Assembly (NCBI GenBank): GCA_963975885.1
Contig: CAXBIS010000005.1
Span: 131,095 to 195,094, forward strand
Source: Pseudazoarcus sp963975885
Lineage (GTDB): Bacteria > Pseudomonadota > Gammaproteobacteria > Burkholderiales > Rhodocyclaceae
Length of the DNA stretch: 64,000 bases
Direction: 5' to 3'
The translations under genes were made by a program, and so were the position numbers. Positions within the stretch are counted from its first letter, which is position 1. Each line of letters begins with the position of its first letter. The notes under the pieces are model-generated. The model did no database searches, had not been told where the DNA came from, and worked only from the letters and a program-made list of their open reading frames with translations. Positions 25,858 to 32,526 of the stretch are shown here, piece by piece.

Positions 25858-26073
25858 TCAGGCAGCCTCGCCCTGCGAGACTCGACCGCGCAGATACAGC
25901 GCGTCGAGCGTGATCCGGCTGTCGGCCTTAATCAGTTCACGGGCGAGCCGCGGCGAGGGCTCTTTGCGGCCGGTGGCGCATTGGTACAGGTACTGAGGAT
26001 TAGCACCCGTCGCGGCGGCAAGTCGCGCGAGCCCTGGTGCGCCCTCGGTTTCGTAGATGTCGTGAAGGTTCAT
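25858..26073 (-). CDS. Cro-like repressor
   Basis: This 71-aa protein starts MNLHDIYETEGAPGLARLAA. Its helix-turn-helix ATGANPQYLYQCATGRKEPS is of the YdaS/Cro type, followed by SPRLARELIKADSRITLDAL. It is transcribed divergently from the CI-like gene, with three operator sites between them. Start 26073 was preferred because the longer frame would cover the operators and the predicted promoter. The expected role is to shut off repressor synthesis and start lytic growth. Confidence 0.8.
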   Translation of the reverse strand: MNLHDIYETEGAPGLARLAAATGANPQYLYQCATGRKEPSPRLARELIKADSRITLDALYLRGRVSQGEAA

Positions 26074-26103
26074 GGCTGTAGCCTGAAGCACGGAACAGGC
26101 CCA

Positions 26104-26132
26104 AGGATAGCCATTGGCTTTTAGAAAATCAA
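26104..26132 (-). promoter_or_regulatory. PR-like promoter for the Cro-like gene
   Basis: On the minus strand TTGATT (26127-26132) and TATCCT (26104-26109) are separated by 17 bases, 31 bases upstream of the Cro-like start. One operator overlaps the -10 and another adjoins the -35, so repressor binding would block it. Confidence 0.7.
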
Positions 26133-26171
26133 GAGCCATCGGCTTCTGGCGGCGTCTCTAGCCTGTGGCTA
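26108..26171. promoter_or_regulatory. OR-like array of three operators
   Basis: Three palindromes share AGCC-N3-GGCT: 26109-26119 (AGCCATTGGCT), 26134-26144 (AGCCATCGGCT) and 26160-26170 (AGCCTGTGGCT), with centres 25 and 26 bases apart. They lie between the divergent cro-like and cI-like genes. The same motif recurs three times at 27556-27617. Confidence 0.85.
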
Positions 26172-26188
26172 TTGTTCCGGGGATGAAC

Positions 26189-26665
26189 ATGGACATCCGA
26201 ACGATCCGAAAAACCAACCTCGAGCGGCTCATCCAAGAGGCCGGCAGCGTGGCCGAACTGGGGCGACGCACCGAGGTGAATGAAACCTACCTTGGCCAGG
26301 TCCGTCGAGGCGTTGGCGGCAAGGGGCGAAACCGCGCCCGCGCTCTGGGCGACGCCGCCGCGCGCAAACTCGAAGAAGGCATGCACAAGCCCTACGGGTG
26401 GATGGACGTGTCGCACCCAGAGGAGACCGGGACGATCGGCGAGTTCACCATTGAATCAGCTACGCCGCTACGACTGCCCGGCAACGTGTCGGAAATCCCG
26501 CCTGCAGAATACCTACCGCGCGGCTGGCCTTTCAGCGCCCCACTGCTCGACCGAGTGCTCGCCCTCGACACCTACCATCGAGGCGTGGTCGAAGGCCGGC
26601 TCCGTTCGGCAATCGAGGAATGCGAACACGACAACGGTCGTGGTGCGGCATCGGGCAAAGCCTGA
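26189..26665 (+). CDS. CI-like prophage repressor without peptidase domain
   Basis: A 158-aa protein. The N-terminal helix-turn-helix is NLERLIQEAGSVAELGRRTE then VNETYLGQVRRGVGGKGRNR, as in short phage repressors. No S24 (LexA-type) peptidase Ser/Lys pair is visible in the remaining 90 residues, so RecA-stimulated self-cleavage is not predicted. Start 26189 has GGGGA five to eight bases upstream; ATG 26183 and GTG 26165 are in-frame alternatives. A weak -10 (TATTGT, 26170-26175) without a good -35 fits an activator-dependent maintenance promoter. How induction occurs is unknown. Confidence 0.78.
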   Translation: MDIRTIRKTNLERLIQEAGSVAELGRRTEVNETYLGQVRRGVGGKGRNRARALGDAAARKLEEGMHKPYGWMDVSHPEETGTIGEFTIESATPLRLPGNVSEIPPAEYLPRGWPFSAPLLDRVLALDTYHRGVVEGRLRSAIEECEHDNGRGAASGKA

Positions 26666-26716
26666 CGCCCACGCAGCAACCCGCAAGCGCCAAAGTCCTC
26701 CCTTTTCGCCCGCGTG

Positions 26717-26749
26717 AAAACAGCGGCTCCGGCGTTGCACCGAAGCCGC
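26717..26749 (-). terminator. Terminator between convergent cI-like and zinc-ribbon genes
   Basis: GCGGCT-C-CGG and CCG-A-AGCCGC (one mismatch) flank a seven-base loop at 26723-26749. On the minus strand TGTTTT follows. It serves the zinc-ribbon membrane gene and may also stop cI transcripts. Confidence 0.65.
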
Positions 26750-26768
26750 AATAGCCAACAGACAACGC

Positions 26769-27206
26769 TCAGCGCGGGCTAAACATCATCCCCGCGAAGA
26801 TCCCCCCGAACAGGGTCACCACCAGCATCAAAATCAACACGGCCGGGATCACGGCGATGGACCACTTCACCATGAAGAACACCATCGACCAGAACTTCAT
26901 CCGCACGTCGACCACAGACACTGGCGCGCCCAGCTCATCCTCGCCACCACTGAACGGTCGGCCGCAATGCACACACGACACAGCCAATCGGCTCACCAGC
27001 CCGCCGCAGTCCTCGCACTTGGCAACCCTCGCCGTACTTAGCCGCTCCGGCTTTGCGGCCGGCGGCGCTGGCTCCTGAAGATCGCGCTGCACCTTCTGCT
27101 GCGCCGCCTCGAACTTCGCATACACCACACCGCACGACGGGCATTCATAGTCCGGTGCGTCATCCCCTGGCTGACGCACATAGCTGCACTTCGGGCACAT
27201 CTTCAT
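26769..27206 (-). CDS. Double zinc-ribbon membrane protein (prophage cassette)
   Basis: A 145-aa protein. The first zinc ribbon is MCPKCSYV...YECPSCGVVYAKFE (residues 3-31), followed by a Pro-rich linker. The second is CEDCGGLVSRLAVSCVHCG (residues about 62-80). The C-terminus is one or two membrane spans (FFMVKWSIAVIPAVLILML and VVTLFGGIFAGMM). The zinc ribbons would face the cytoplasm. It forms an operon with a smaller membrane protein (27203-27418), sits next to the repressor, and has an operator-free promoter, so it may be made in the lysogen. Superinfection exclusion or another lysogen trait is a guess. Confidence 0.7.
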   Translation of the reverse strand: MKMCPKCSYVRQPGDDAPDYECPSCGVVYAKFEAAQQKVQRDLQEPAPPAAKPERLSTARVAKCEDCGGLVSRLAVSCVHCGRPFSGGEDELGAPVSVVDVRMKFWSMVFFMVKWSIAVIPAVLILMLVVTLFGGIFAGMMFSPR

Positions 27207-27418
27207 CGCCTGATCCCCTTATCTGTAACCGACAACTGCCCATCTCGGAGACGGGGGCGTAGCGCCTGCTCGCGCACGCGCAAACCATCCCGCACCAGCA
27301 GCACCCCGAGCCCTAGCCCTACCGACACGCCCCACACCTCGCCGAACACAAACACGCCCAGCCAGACCGCCACCGCAGCGCCCAGCATGCGCTTTCGCCA
27401 CTGCCACGGGTTCGCCAT
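27203..27418 (-). CDS. Small membrane protein (71 aa), partner of zinc-ribbon protein
   Basis: A 71-aa protein starts MANPWQWRKRMLGAAVAVWL. Two closely spaced hydrophobic segments (AAVAVWLGVFVFGEVWG and VSVGLGLGVLLV) are followed by a charged tail rich in Arg. It overlaps the zinc-ribbon gene by four bases. Start 27418 has GGGGTGA upstream; a TTG 15 bases earlier is an alternative. No family is recognised. Confidence 0.6.
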   Translation of the reverse strand: MANPWQWRKRMLGAAVAVWLGVFVFGEVWGVSVGLGLGVLLVRDGLRVREQALRPRLRDGQLSVTDKGIRR

Positions 27419-27465
27419 CAAATCACCCCACAAACGACCACAAAAGCCGATTAGAGAATGCGGGC

Positions 27466-27494
27466 ATCGTATGACTTAGCGATACCTCTGACAA
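27466..27494 (-). promoter_or_regulatory. Promoter of the zinc-ribbon/membrane cassette
   Basis: On the minus strand TTGTCA (27489-27494) and TACGAT (27466-27471) are spaced by 17 bases, 48 bases upstream of ATG 27418. No AGCC-N3-GGCT operator overlaps it, in contrast to the two early promoters. Confidence 0.55.
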
Positions 27495-27555
27495 CCTCAG
27501 GGCATGGGCAGCCAACCAGGCCGCGCATTACGTCACAGAAGCCAACAACAAAACA

Positions 27556-27617
27556 TAGCCACTGGCACTTGACATGCGAGCCACTGGCTATTATTCTCGC
27601 TCCATAGCCAACGGCTA
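27556..27617. promoter_or_regulatory. OL-like array of three operators
   Basis: Three palindromes of the same type as at 26108-26171: 27556-27667 region first site TAGCCACTGGCA (27556-27567), AGCCACTGGCT (27579-27589) and TAGCCAACGGCTA (27605-27617). Centres are 22 and 27 bases apart. They surround the plus-strand promoter of the right arm. Confidence 0.85.
27569..27597 (+). promoter_or_regulatory. PL-like early promoter of the plus-strand arm
   Basis: A perfect -35 TTGACA (27569-27574) and TATTCT (27592-27597) are spaced by 17 bases. One operator lies inside the spacer and one just after the -10, so repressor should block it. The first gene starts 45 bases further on. Confidence 0.85.
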
Positions 27618-27642
27618 CAGGAAAAGCCCAACGGAGTGAGCC

Positions 27643-27858
27643 ATGCCACACATCCAACCCACCGACCTGCTGCACACCAAGGCCATCGCCAGCCAGCACG
27701 GCTGCGTGGTCATCGACCGCGCCAACGGCGGGAGCGTGCGGCACAGCCTTTACCGGCGCGTCGGCCGGCGCCTGGTGTTCGTCGGCGCCCGCAGCACGCC
27801 GGGCGACCTCTACCGGCTCGTGCAACGGGCCTGCAACCTCAAAGGAGCCGCGCAATGA
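27643..27858 (+). CDS. Small early protein (71 aa), first gene of the plus arm
   Basis: This 71-aa basic protein starts MPHIQPTDLLHTKAIASQHG and contains RHSLYRRVGRRLVFVGARST. It is the first gene after the PL-like promoter and overlaps the acyl carrier protein gene by ATGA. A GGAG ribosome site lies upstream. It resembles small DNA-binding or host-takeover early proteins only in size and charge; function is unknown. Confidence 0.6.
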   Translation: MPHIQPTDLLHTKAIASQHGCVVIDRANGGSVRHSLYRRVGRRLVFVGARSTPGDLYRLVQRACNLKGAAQ

Positions 27859-28109
27859 GCACTGCCACCACGACCATCGCCGACCAGATCCGCGCCGCGC
27901 TCGTCGCGCCGACGGGCTTCAAGGCCGAGCAGATCACCGCAGAGAGCGATCTGGTCACCGACCTGCGCATGGACTCCCTCGACATCCTCGAGGCCGTCAT
28001 GACCGTCGAGGAGGCCTGCGGCGTCGAACTCCCCGACGAGACGCTGGAGCACGTCCACACCGTGGGCGACCTGATCGCCCTGGTCGAGCGCGCGCGGGGT
28101 GCGGCATGA
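27855..28109 (+). CDS. Phage-encoded acyl carrier protein
   Basis: This 84-aa protein has the full ACP four-helix pattern. SDLVTDLRMDSLDILEAVMT contains the DSLD motif with Ser41 as the phosphopantetheine site, then VEEACGVELPDETLEHVHTV with the conserved acidic helix II/III, and a final helix. Length and acidity fit bacterial ACPs. No acyltransferase, ketosynthase or ligase gene is nearby, and it lies in a coupled early phage operon. It may tap host fatty-acid chemistry or bind host enzymes. ACP-like genes occur in some other phages, without a settled role. Confidence 0.87.
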   Translation: MSTATTTIADQIRAALVAPTGFKAEQITAESDLVTDLRMDSLDILEAVMTVEEACGVELPDETLEHVHTVGDLIALVERARGAA

Positions 28110-28351
28110 CCACCCCGCCGAACCGCCCGCAGATCCAGCGCCCGACGCTGGAGGACTGCCGCATCGTCGAAATGCACCTGCGCACAGACGCCATCGCGGC
28201 GGCGAAGCAGGGGGAAACGAAAGCACTCAACACCCTGCTGTGGCGCTACACCGTCCTCGCCCTGCTCAACATCGTCACGCAGGCCGACTGCGACGCGCTC
28301 TATCACCACTGTCGCGCCATCGCGGCACAGCACACAACGGAGGCCGCATGA
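28106..28351 (+). CDS. Hypothetical early protein (81 aa)
   Basis: An 81-aa frame starts MTTPPNRPQIQRPTLEDCRI and contains VEMHLRTDAIAAAKQGETKAL followed by a helical part. It overlaps both neighbours by four bases (ATGA), strongly suggesting a real coupled gene. No domain is recognised. Confidence 0.55.
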   Translation: MTTPPNRPQIQRPTLEDCRIVEMHLRTDAIAAAKQGETKALNTLLWRYTVLALLNIVTQADCDALYHHCRAIAAQHTTEAA

Positions 28352-28719
28352 ACAAAATCGCCAAGCTCCGCCTTGTCCACAAGCACGTTCGCCTCGCACC
28401 CCAGCCATCCGCCGTACCCAGCGGCGCCGCCCAGGTTGCGCCGGCCGGGAATCTGCCGCGCGCGCTCACGCCGCGCGACATCACCGACCACGCCGAACGC
28501 GTGATTCGCCCCACCGACGCGACCACGCCAGAGCGGCTGCTGTCGCACCGCGCAAAGCTGCGCGCCGCACTCGCCACCCTAGGTGAAAAGTGGGTCTGCC
28601 ACCCCGCCCGCCGGCTCGGCAAGCAGGCGCACCAGCACCGCGACGGCATCGTCGCCGGCCTGTCGTTCGCCCTGGCCACGCCCGTGCTGGTGGCTCACTA
28701 CGTGGGCTGGCTGGCATGA
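28348..28719 (+). CDS. Hypothetical early protein with C-terminal hydrophobic segment (123 aa)
   Basis: This 123-aa protein starts MNKIAKLRLVHKHVRLAPQP and is very basic in the first third. A C-terminal segment GIVAGLSFALATPVLVAHYV may span the membrane. It begins at the ATGA overlap with the previous gene and ends in an ATGA overlap with the next. The family is not recognised. Confidence 0.5.
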   Translation: MNKIAKLRLVHKHVRLAPQPSAVPSGAAQVAPAGNLPRALTPRDITDHAERVIRPTDATTPERLLSHRAKLRAALATLGEKWVCHPARRLGKQAHQHRDGIVAGLSFALATPVLVAHYVGWLA

Positions 28720-29021
28720 GCCGGATCCCGACGCGCCCGCTCACCGTCGCGCACGACATTAAGCCGGTCACGGTATGGCTGACTCCCTCGCTCGCCGCGC
28801 GGCTGAAGCGAATCATTGACACCACCTGCGCCACGCACCCGAAGGCCGAACCCGCCCGCATCGCCGATCTGGTGATGGCCGCAGGGATCGAGGCCGTAGA
28901 GCGCGCCGCACCCCCGAGCACCACAGCGTGCAGCAGCGAGACCCGGGCCACACGGCCCGCGACGAAACCCATCGCCGGGCCAGTGGGGATGAATAACCCC
29001 GGCAGCCGAGGGATGTGTTGA
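28716..29021 (+). CDS. Hypothetical early protein, possible ribbon-helix-helix (101 aa)
   Basis: This 101-aa protein contains KPVTVWLTPSLAARLKRIID then PARIADLVMAAGIEAVERAA. A beta strand followed by two helices suggests a ribbon-helix-helix DNA-binding fold. The last 30 residues are low-complexity (Thr/Ser/Ala/Pro). It overlaps the upstream gene by ATGA. A DNA-binding role is inferred only from the pattern. Confidence 0.5.
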   Translation: MSRIPTRPLTVAHDIKPVTVWLTPSLAARLKRIIDTTCATHPKAEPARIADLVMAAGIEAVERAAPPSTTACSSETRATRPATKPIAGPVGMNNPGSRGMC

Positions 29022-29127
29022 GACGAGCCTCCTTTGCCGCCCTCGGGCGGTACAGCACGGCCGGTAAAGCCGTGTAGCGGCAGGCCCTCGGCGGACAGCG
29101 GGAAAGACTGCACGGCAGCAGCAGCAC

Positions 29128-29195
29128 CCGGGGCGGCGGCAACGTCGCCCCGGATTACCCGACACCACGCCCACGCCTGCGGGGCTGACGCAGGC
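29128..29195 (+). ncRNA. Structured intergenic RNA with GNRA-capped stem (candidate)
   Basis: In the 193-base gap before the gene at 29215, an 11-bp stem (29128-29138 with 29143-29153, one G-U pair) is capped by GCAA, a GNRA tetraloop. A second hairpin, GCCTGCG / CGCAGGC, lies at 29175-29195. No T tract follows, so these are not standard terminators. A leader structure, processing site or small RNA is possible. Confidence 0.4.
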
Positions 29196-29214
29196 ACCAG
29201 ATGGAGACAACACC

Positions 29215-29556
29215 ATGCCCGCACGACCGTTTCCCGACACCTTGCGCCAGATCCGCTACGGCGCCCTGCAGGACGAACTCACCGAGGCGCTCAACGCGCT
29301 GGTGGCCGAGTGCACCAAGACCAACAAGACCGGCGAACTGGTGCTCAAGATCAAGCTCAAGCCCAACCCGGCCGGCCAGGTGGAAGTGTTGGACGACCTC
29401 ACCGTGAAGCTTCCCAAGCCGGTGCGCGGCACGTCCATCTTCTTCGCCACGCCCGAGGGCAACCTCATGCGCGACGACCCGCGCCAGCAGCAGCTTGAAG
29501 GCCTGCGCGTGGCCGAGAAGGACACCGGCGACGTGCGCGACGTGCGCAGCGCCTGA
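29215..29556 (+). CDS. Conserved-type phage protein upstream of DUF2303 (113 aa)
   Basis: A 113-aa protein starts MPARPFPDTLRQIRYGALQD and contains DELTEALNALVAECTKTNKT and ELVLKIKLKPN. This kind of protein is usually found directly before a DUF2303 gene in phage early operons (recalled association), as here. Its role is unknown; the pair may act in recombination or DNA metabolism. Confidence 0.65.
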   Translation: MPARPFPDTLRQIRYGALQDELTEALNALVAECTKTNKTGELVLKIKLKPNPAGQVEVLDDLTVKLPKPVRGTSIFFATPEGNLMRDDPRQQQLEGLRVAEKDTGDVRDVRSA

Positions 29557-29584
29557 GCCAGCCACCACACAACCGGAGCAACCA

Positions 29585-30430
29585 ATGGAACAACTTGAAC
29601 ACTTCAGCGAGGGCGGCGCGGTCAGCGCCATTGCATCCCTGGGCGCCCTGGCGTTCGAGCTCAAGCGCCCGACCGACGAGCTCGGCCTGGAAGGCACGCC
29701 ATTCGTCACGCTGCCCGACGGCTACCGCGTGCACGACCTCGAACAACTACTGCCGAAGCCCGTGCGCAAGCGCGGCCACTTCGTACTGCGCGACGCCAGC
29801 AGCTTCATCGCCTACTTCAAGCTGCACCAGCTCGGCAGCACCATCTACGGCACGGTCGAGCCGCCGCGCTTCGTCGCTGTCATCGACGACCACCGCAAGG
29901 ACGAACCCGGCTGGCGCGAGCACACCGCCGAGTACGCCTGCCCGCTCTCCGTCGAGTGGAAGACGTGGCGCGACGCCAGTGGCAAGGGCAAATCGCAGGC
30001 CGACTTCGCGCAGTTCATCGAAGACAACCTGCCCGACATCACCAGGCCCGAAGCCGCCCACATGCTCGAGGTCAGCCGCTCGCTCGAGGCCAAGAAGAAG
30101 GTCGACTTCGCCAGCGCCGTGCGCCTCTCGAACGGTGAAGTGCAGTTCACCTACAACGAGGAACTCCAGGGCACGACCGCCAGGGGCCAGTTCAACGTGC
30201 CCGAGGAATTCGAGATCGCCATCCCCGTTTTCGAGGGCGGGCCGCGCTACGCCATCACCTGCCGCCTGCGCTACCGCATCGCCGAAGGCAAAGGCCTGGT
30301 CATGTGGCATGAGCTCGTGCGCGCACACAAGGTGCTGGAGCACGCCGTCATGGAGGTCTGGCAGGAAATCGCCGACCAGACCGGCCAGACCATCTTCCAC
30401 GGCACGCCCGACACCAACACCCGCGCCTGA
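29585..30430 (+). CDS. DUF2303 (YfdQ-like) phage protein
   Basis: A 281-aa protein. FVTLPDGYRVHDLEQLLPKP near residue 40 and SSFIAYFKLHQLGSTIYG near residue 80 are typical of DUF2303. So are DHRKDEPGWREHTAEYACPL and the C-terminal LRYRIAEGKGLVMWHELVRA. YfdQ is the E. coli prophage member. The family is common in phage early regions next to recombination genes, with no proven function. Start 29585 has GGAG upstream. Confidence 0.88.
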   Translation: MEQLEHFSEGGAVSAIASLGALAFELKRPTDELGLEGTPFVTLPDGYRVHDLEQLLPKPVRKRGHFVLRDASSFIAYFKLHQLGSTIYGTVEPPRFVAVIDDHRKDEPGWREHTAEYACPLSVEWKTWRDASGKGKSQADFAQFIEDNLPDITRPEAAHMLEVSRSLEAKKKVDFASAVRLSNGEVQFTYNEELQGTTARGQFNVPEEFEIAIPVFEGGPRYAITCRLRYRIAEGKGLVMWHELVRAHKVLEHAVMEVWQEIADQTGQTIFHGTPDTNTRA

Positions 30431-30473
30431 TACCACCGCGCCCGCGAGAGCGGGCGCAGCAGGAGGATTCCAC

Positions 30474-30719
30474 ATGCAACGCCACTTCCTCACCGCACTA
30501 ATTGCCGGCCTGTTACCCGGATTCGGCGCCCGCAACTTCGTCCAGCCGATTCAGCCTTGGCGCAGCGGCACTGCGCCGCGAAGCAACAGCGGCGCGGCAG
30601 CGAAAGGCTACTGGCGAATCATCTACCCCGGAATCAGCCTCGACATGCGCCGCTACGCACGCCGTTACCGCAACGCCGGCACGCTGCGCGCCAAGTATCC
30701 ATTTAGCGCCAAGCGGTGA
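30474..30719 (+). CDS. Hypothetical basic phage protein (81 aa)
   Basis: An 81-aa, strongly basic protein starts MQRHFLTALIAGLLPGFGAR and ends in an Arg/Lys/Tyr-rich tail. AGGAGG lies seven bases before the ATG, a strong start. The first 18 residues are weakly hydrophobic and might act as a membrane anchor. No family is recognised. Confidence 0.55.
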   Translation: MQRHFLTALIAGLLPGFGARNFVQPIQPWRSGTAPRSNSGAAAKGYWRIIYPGISLDMRRYARRYRNAGTLRAKYPFSAKR

Positions 30720-30723
30720 CGCC

Positions 30724-30936
30724 ATGAGCATCGACCACCGCCCCGTCGCGCCCAGCGAGGTGATCTACAACCTGCGCGCCCTCGCCGCCCACATGCGCCG
30801 CAACGCCCGCCTGCTCGAGCGCATGTACACAGACGCCGCCCTCGCCCGCGCCGCCGAACTGCACAGCGCCGCAACCATCCCCGAGGGCTGGGCCGCGCAG
30901 ATCGAGGCTGAACAGACCAGGGAGGACGCAGCGTGA
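30724..30936 (+). CDS. Hypothetical small phage protein (70 aa)
   Basis: A 70-aa helical protein containing SEVIYNLRALAAHMRRNARL and YTDAALARAAELHSAATIPE. It overlaps the next gene by ATGA. No domain is recognised; size and context fit an early accessory protein. Confidence 0.55.
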   Translation: MSIDHRPVAPSEVIYNLRALAAHMRRNARLLERMYTDAALARAAELHSAATIPEGWAAQIEAEQTREDAA

Positions 30937-31229
30937 CCATCTGGCACCCCCACACAGAGCAGCCATCCGAGGACCTCACCACGGCCATCATCGCCATCCC
31001 GCCCACTGATCGCGACGACGAAGACCAGGGCCCGATGCTGATGGGCTGCATCTATACCTGGAAGCATGGCCGCTGGGTCTCGGAGGAAGGCGAGCAGCAA
31101 CTGATCGCCGGCGTGTACTGGTGGTGCGCCGAGTCCTACCTGCTCGACGACCTGCCGGATGCAGCCCATGAGCGCGTGCCGGCGGTGCCGGATACGGGGC
31201 TGGTTGACGCGCGGGAGGCGTGCGCCTGA
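30933..31229 (+). CDS. Hypothetical phage protein, DUF551-like (98 aa)
   Basis: A 98-aa protein starts MTIWHPHTEQPSEDLTTAII. It contains MGCIYTWKHGRWVSEEGEQQ and GVYWWCAESYLLDDLP. The W...P motif near the start and WWxxE-like centre resemble DUF551-type phage proteins, which are small beta-rich proteins of unknown role. It overlaps the next gene by TGATG. Confidence 0.55.
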   Translation: MTIWHPHTEQPSEDLTTAIIAIPPTDRDDEDQGPMLMGCIYTWKHGRWVSEEGEQQLIAGVYWWCAESYLLDDLPDAAHERVPAVPDTGLVDAREACA

Positions 31230-31456
31230 TGCAAACCCGCCTCCAGTCCTTGATCGAGCAATGCCTCAACGTGGGCAGCGGTTTCGTCGTTTCGCTGGCG
31301 TTCTGGACATGGGTCGTCGTGCCCGTGTGGGGCTTGCCGGTGCAAATGACCGAGAACCTACAGATCACCGCCGCCTTCACCGCGCTGAGTGTCGCGCGCG
31401 GGTATGTGTGGCGGCGCGTCTTCAACCACCTGCACCGCCCTCGCAACCATGCTTGA
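31229..31456 (+). CDS. Two-span membrane protein (75 aa)
   Basis: This 75-aa protein has hydrophobic segments VGSGFVVSLAFWTWVVVPVW (residues about 14-33) and ITAAFTALSVARGYVW. A basic tail follows (RRVFNHLHRPRNHA). Such small membrane proteins (often grouped as DUF7220) are common in phage early operons. Start ATG 31229 overlaps the previous stop. Confidence 0.65.
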   Translation: MQTRLQSLIEQCLNVGSGFVVSLAFWTWVVVPVWGLPVQMTENLQITAAFTALSVARGYVWRRVFNHLHRPRNHA

Positions 31457-31469
31457 GAACCAACTTCAC

Positions 31470-31895
31470 ATGAGCGCAGATCAACAGTACGCAGCCGAGA
31501 CCTTCGGCCCGATCACCGCGTCGGAACGCGACCCGCACGGCCTCGCACCCAACGCGCCCGGCGCCAAGCTCGACCACGGAAAGAACGACCTCGCCCTGGT
31601 GCTGCACGGCTTCGCCCGCGCGCTCGAGGCGGTCGGTCACGTCGGCACCTTCGGCGCGCGCAAGTACACCCCCAACGGCTGGGTGCAGGTGCCCGACGGA
31701 CAGCACCGCTACACCAGCGCCATGTATCGCCATCTGCTGGCCGAAGGCCGCGGCGAGCAACTCGACCCACAAACCAGCCTGCACCACGCCGCGCACGCCG
31801 AGTGGAATGCCCTGGCGCGGCTGGAATTGGCACTGCGAGAACACGAACAGCAGAAGACCACAGAGGCGGACCATGGCCGATACGCAGCAGGATAA
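31470..31895 (+). CDS. dATP/dGTP diphosphohydrolase-type protein (DUF5664)
   Basis: This 141-aa protein contains AKLDHGKNDLALVLHGFARA, then GTFGARKYTPNGWVQVPD, YTSAMYRHLLAEGRGEQLD and LHHAAHAEWNALARLEL. The DxGKxDL, YGARKY-like, RHLL and HxAHAxxNAL motifs are those of the phage dATP/dGTP diphosphohydrolase N-terminal family (DUF5664, all-alpha). The family is expected to hydrolyse purine dNTPs. It may shift nucleotide pools during replication. ATG 31450 is an alternative start. Confidence 0.78.
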   Translation: MSADQQYAAETFGPITASERDPHGLAPNAPGAKLDHGKNDLALVLHGFARALEAVGHVGTFGARKYTPNGWVQVPDGQHRYTSAMYRHLLAEGRGEQLDPQTSLHHAAHAEWNALARLELALREHEQQKTTEADHGRYAAG

Positions 31896-32181
31896 CGCCG
31901 CAGCCATCGCCGAGGAACTGCGGCGCCAGCACGGTCAGCGCAACGCAGTGTGGCCGTGCGTGATGCTGAAACACCTGATGCCGCTGTGTGACGCACACGA
32001 CGCCATGCGCGCAGCCCTTCTCGAAGCCCGCGCCTTCATCGCCGAGCAGCGCAAGTGCCACGTCGAGTGCAGCACGCACCCGGTCACGCACGCAATGGAC
32101 GCCGACGACTTCGCCCACGCCGAAGACGTTACCGCCCTGCTCCAGCGAATCGACACCGCACTCGGAGGCACGCCGGAATGA
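31873..32181 (+). CDS. Hypothetical phage protein (102 aa)
   Basis: A 102-aa helical protein starts MADTQQDNAAAIAEELRRQH and contains HDAMRAALLEARAFIAEQRK. Paired Cys/His (CHVECSTHPVTH) may bind metal. It overlaps the preceding gene by 23 bases and the next by four. No family is recognised. Confidence 0.55.
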   Translation: MADTQQDNAAAIAEELRRQHGQRNAVWPCVMLKHLMPLCDAHDAMRAALLEARAFIAEQRKCHVECSTHPVTHAMDADDFAHAEDVTALLQRIDTALGGTPE

Positions 32182-32522
32182 CCACCATCGACGCCCTGAT
32201 GATCCTCGGCCAGCGCCCGCTTCTGCCGCGCACCACACCCGGCCGCATGGTCAGCACAGAGCCGCCCATCAAGCGCGGGCCGAAGCCGCTGGCCGATCGC
32301 CCCATGCCGAAAAGCATCCAGCCAGGCACCCGCCCAGCCCTAATCTGGCGCGTGCTTCCGGATGCTGACGATGTTCCGCTTTCCTCAGGCGAAATCGCCC
32401 TCCCCCTGCGCCTGCCCACCACCACCATTGCGCCGGCACTGATGCGCATGGTCAAGCGCGGCGTGGCCGAGCGTTACACCGACGCCGATGGCGCCTACAG
32501 CTACACCCGGCCGGAGGCCTGA
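32178..32522 (+). CDS. Small winged-helix-like phage protein (114 aa)
   Basis: In this 114-aa protein the C-terminal half (SGEIALPLRLPTTTIAPALM, then RMVKRGVAERYTDADGAYSY) looks like a winged helix, with a DNA-recognition helix and a wing ending in Tyr. It directly precedes the DNA methyltransferase gene by four bases. It may be a DNA-binding partner or regulator of it; this is inference. Confidence 0.55.
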   Translation: MTTIDALMILGQRPLLPRTTPGRMVSTEPPIKRGPKPLADRPMPKSIQPGTRPALIWRVLPDADDVPLSSGEIALPLRLPTTTIAPALMRMVKRGVAERYTDADGAYSYTRPEA

Positions 32523-32526
32523 GCGT

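Noticed and set aside
26183..26665. S24 peptidase domain in the CI-like repressor
   Set aside because: No Ser/Lys catalytic pair or Ala-Gly cleavage site is visible in the short C-terminal part.
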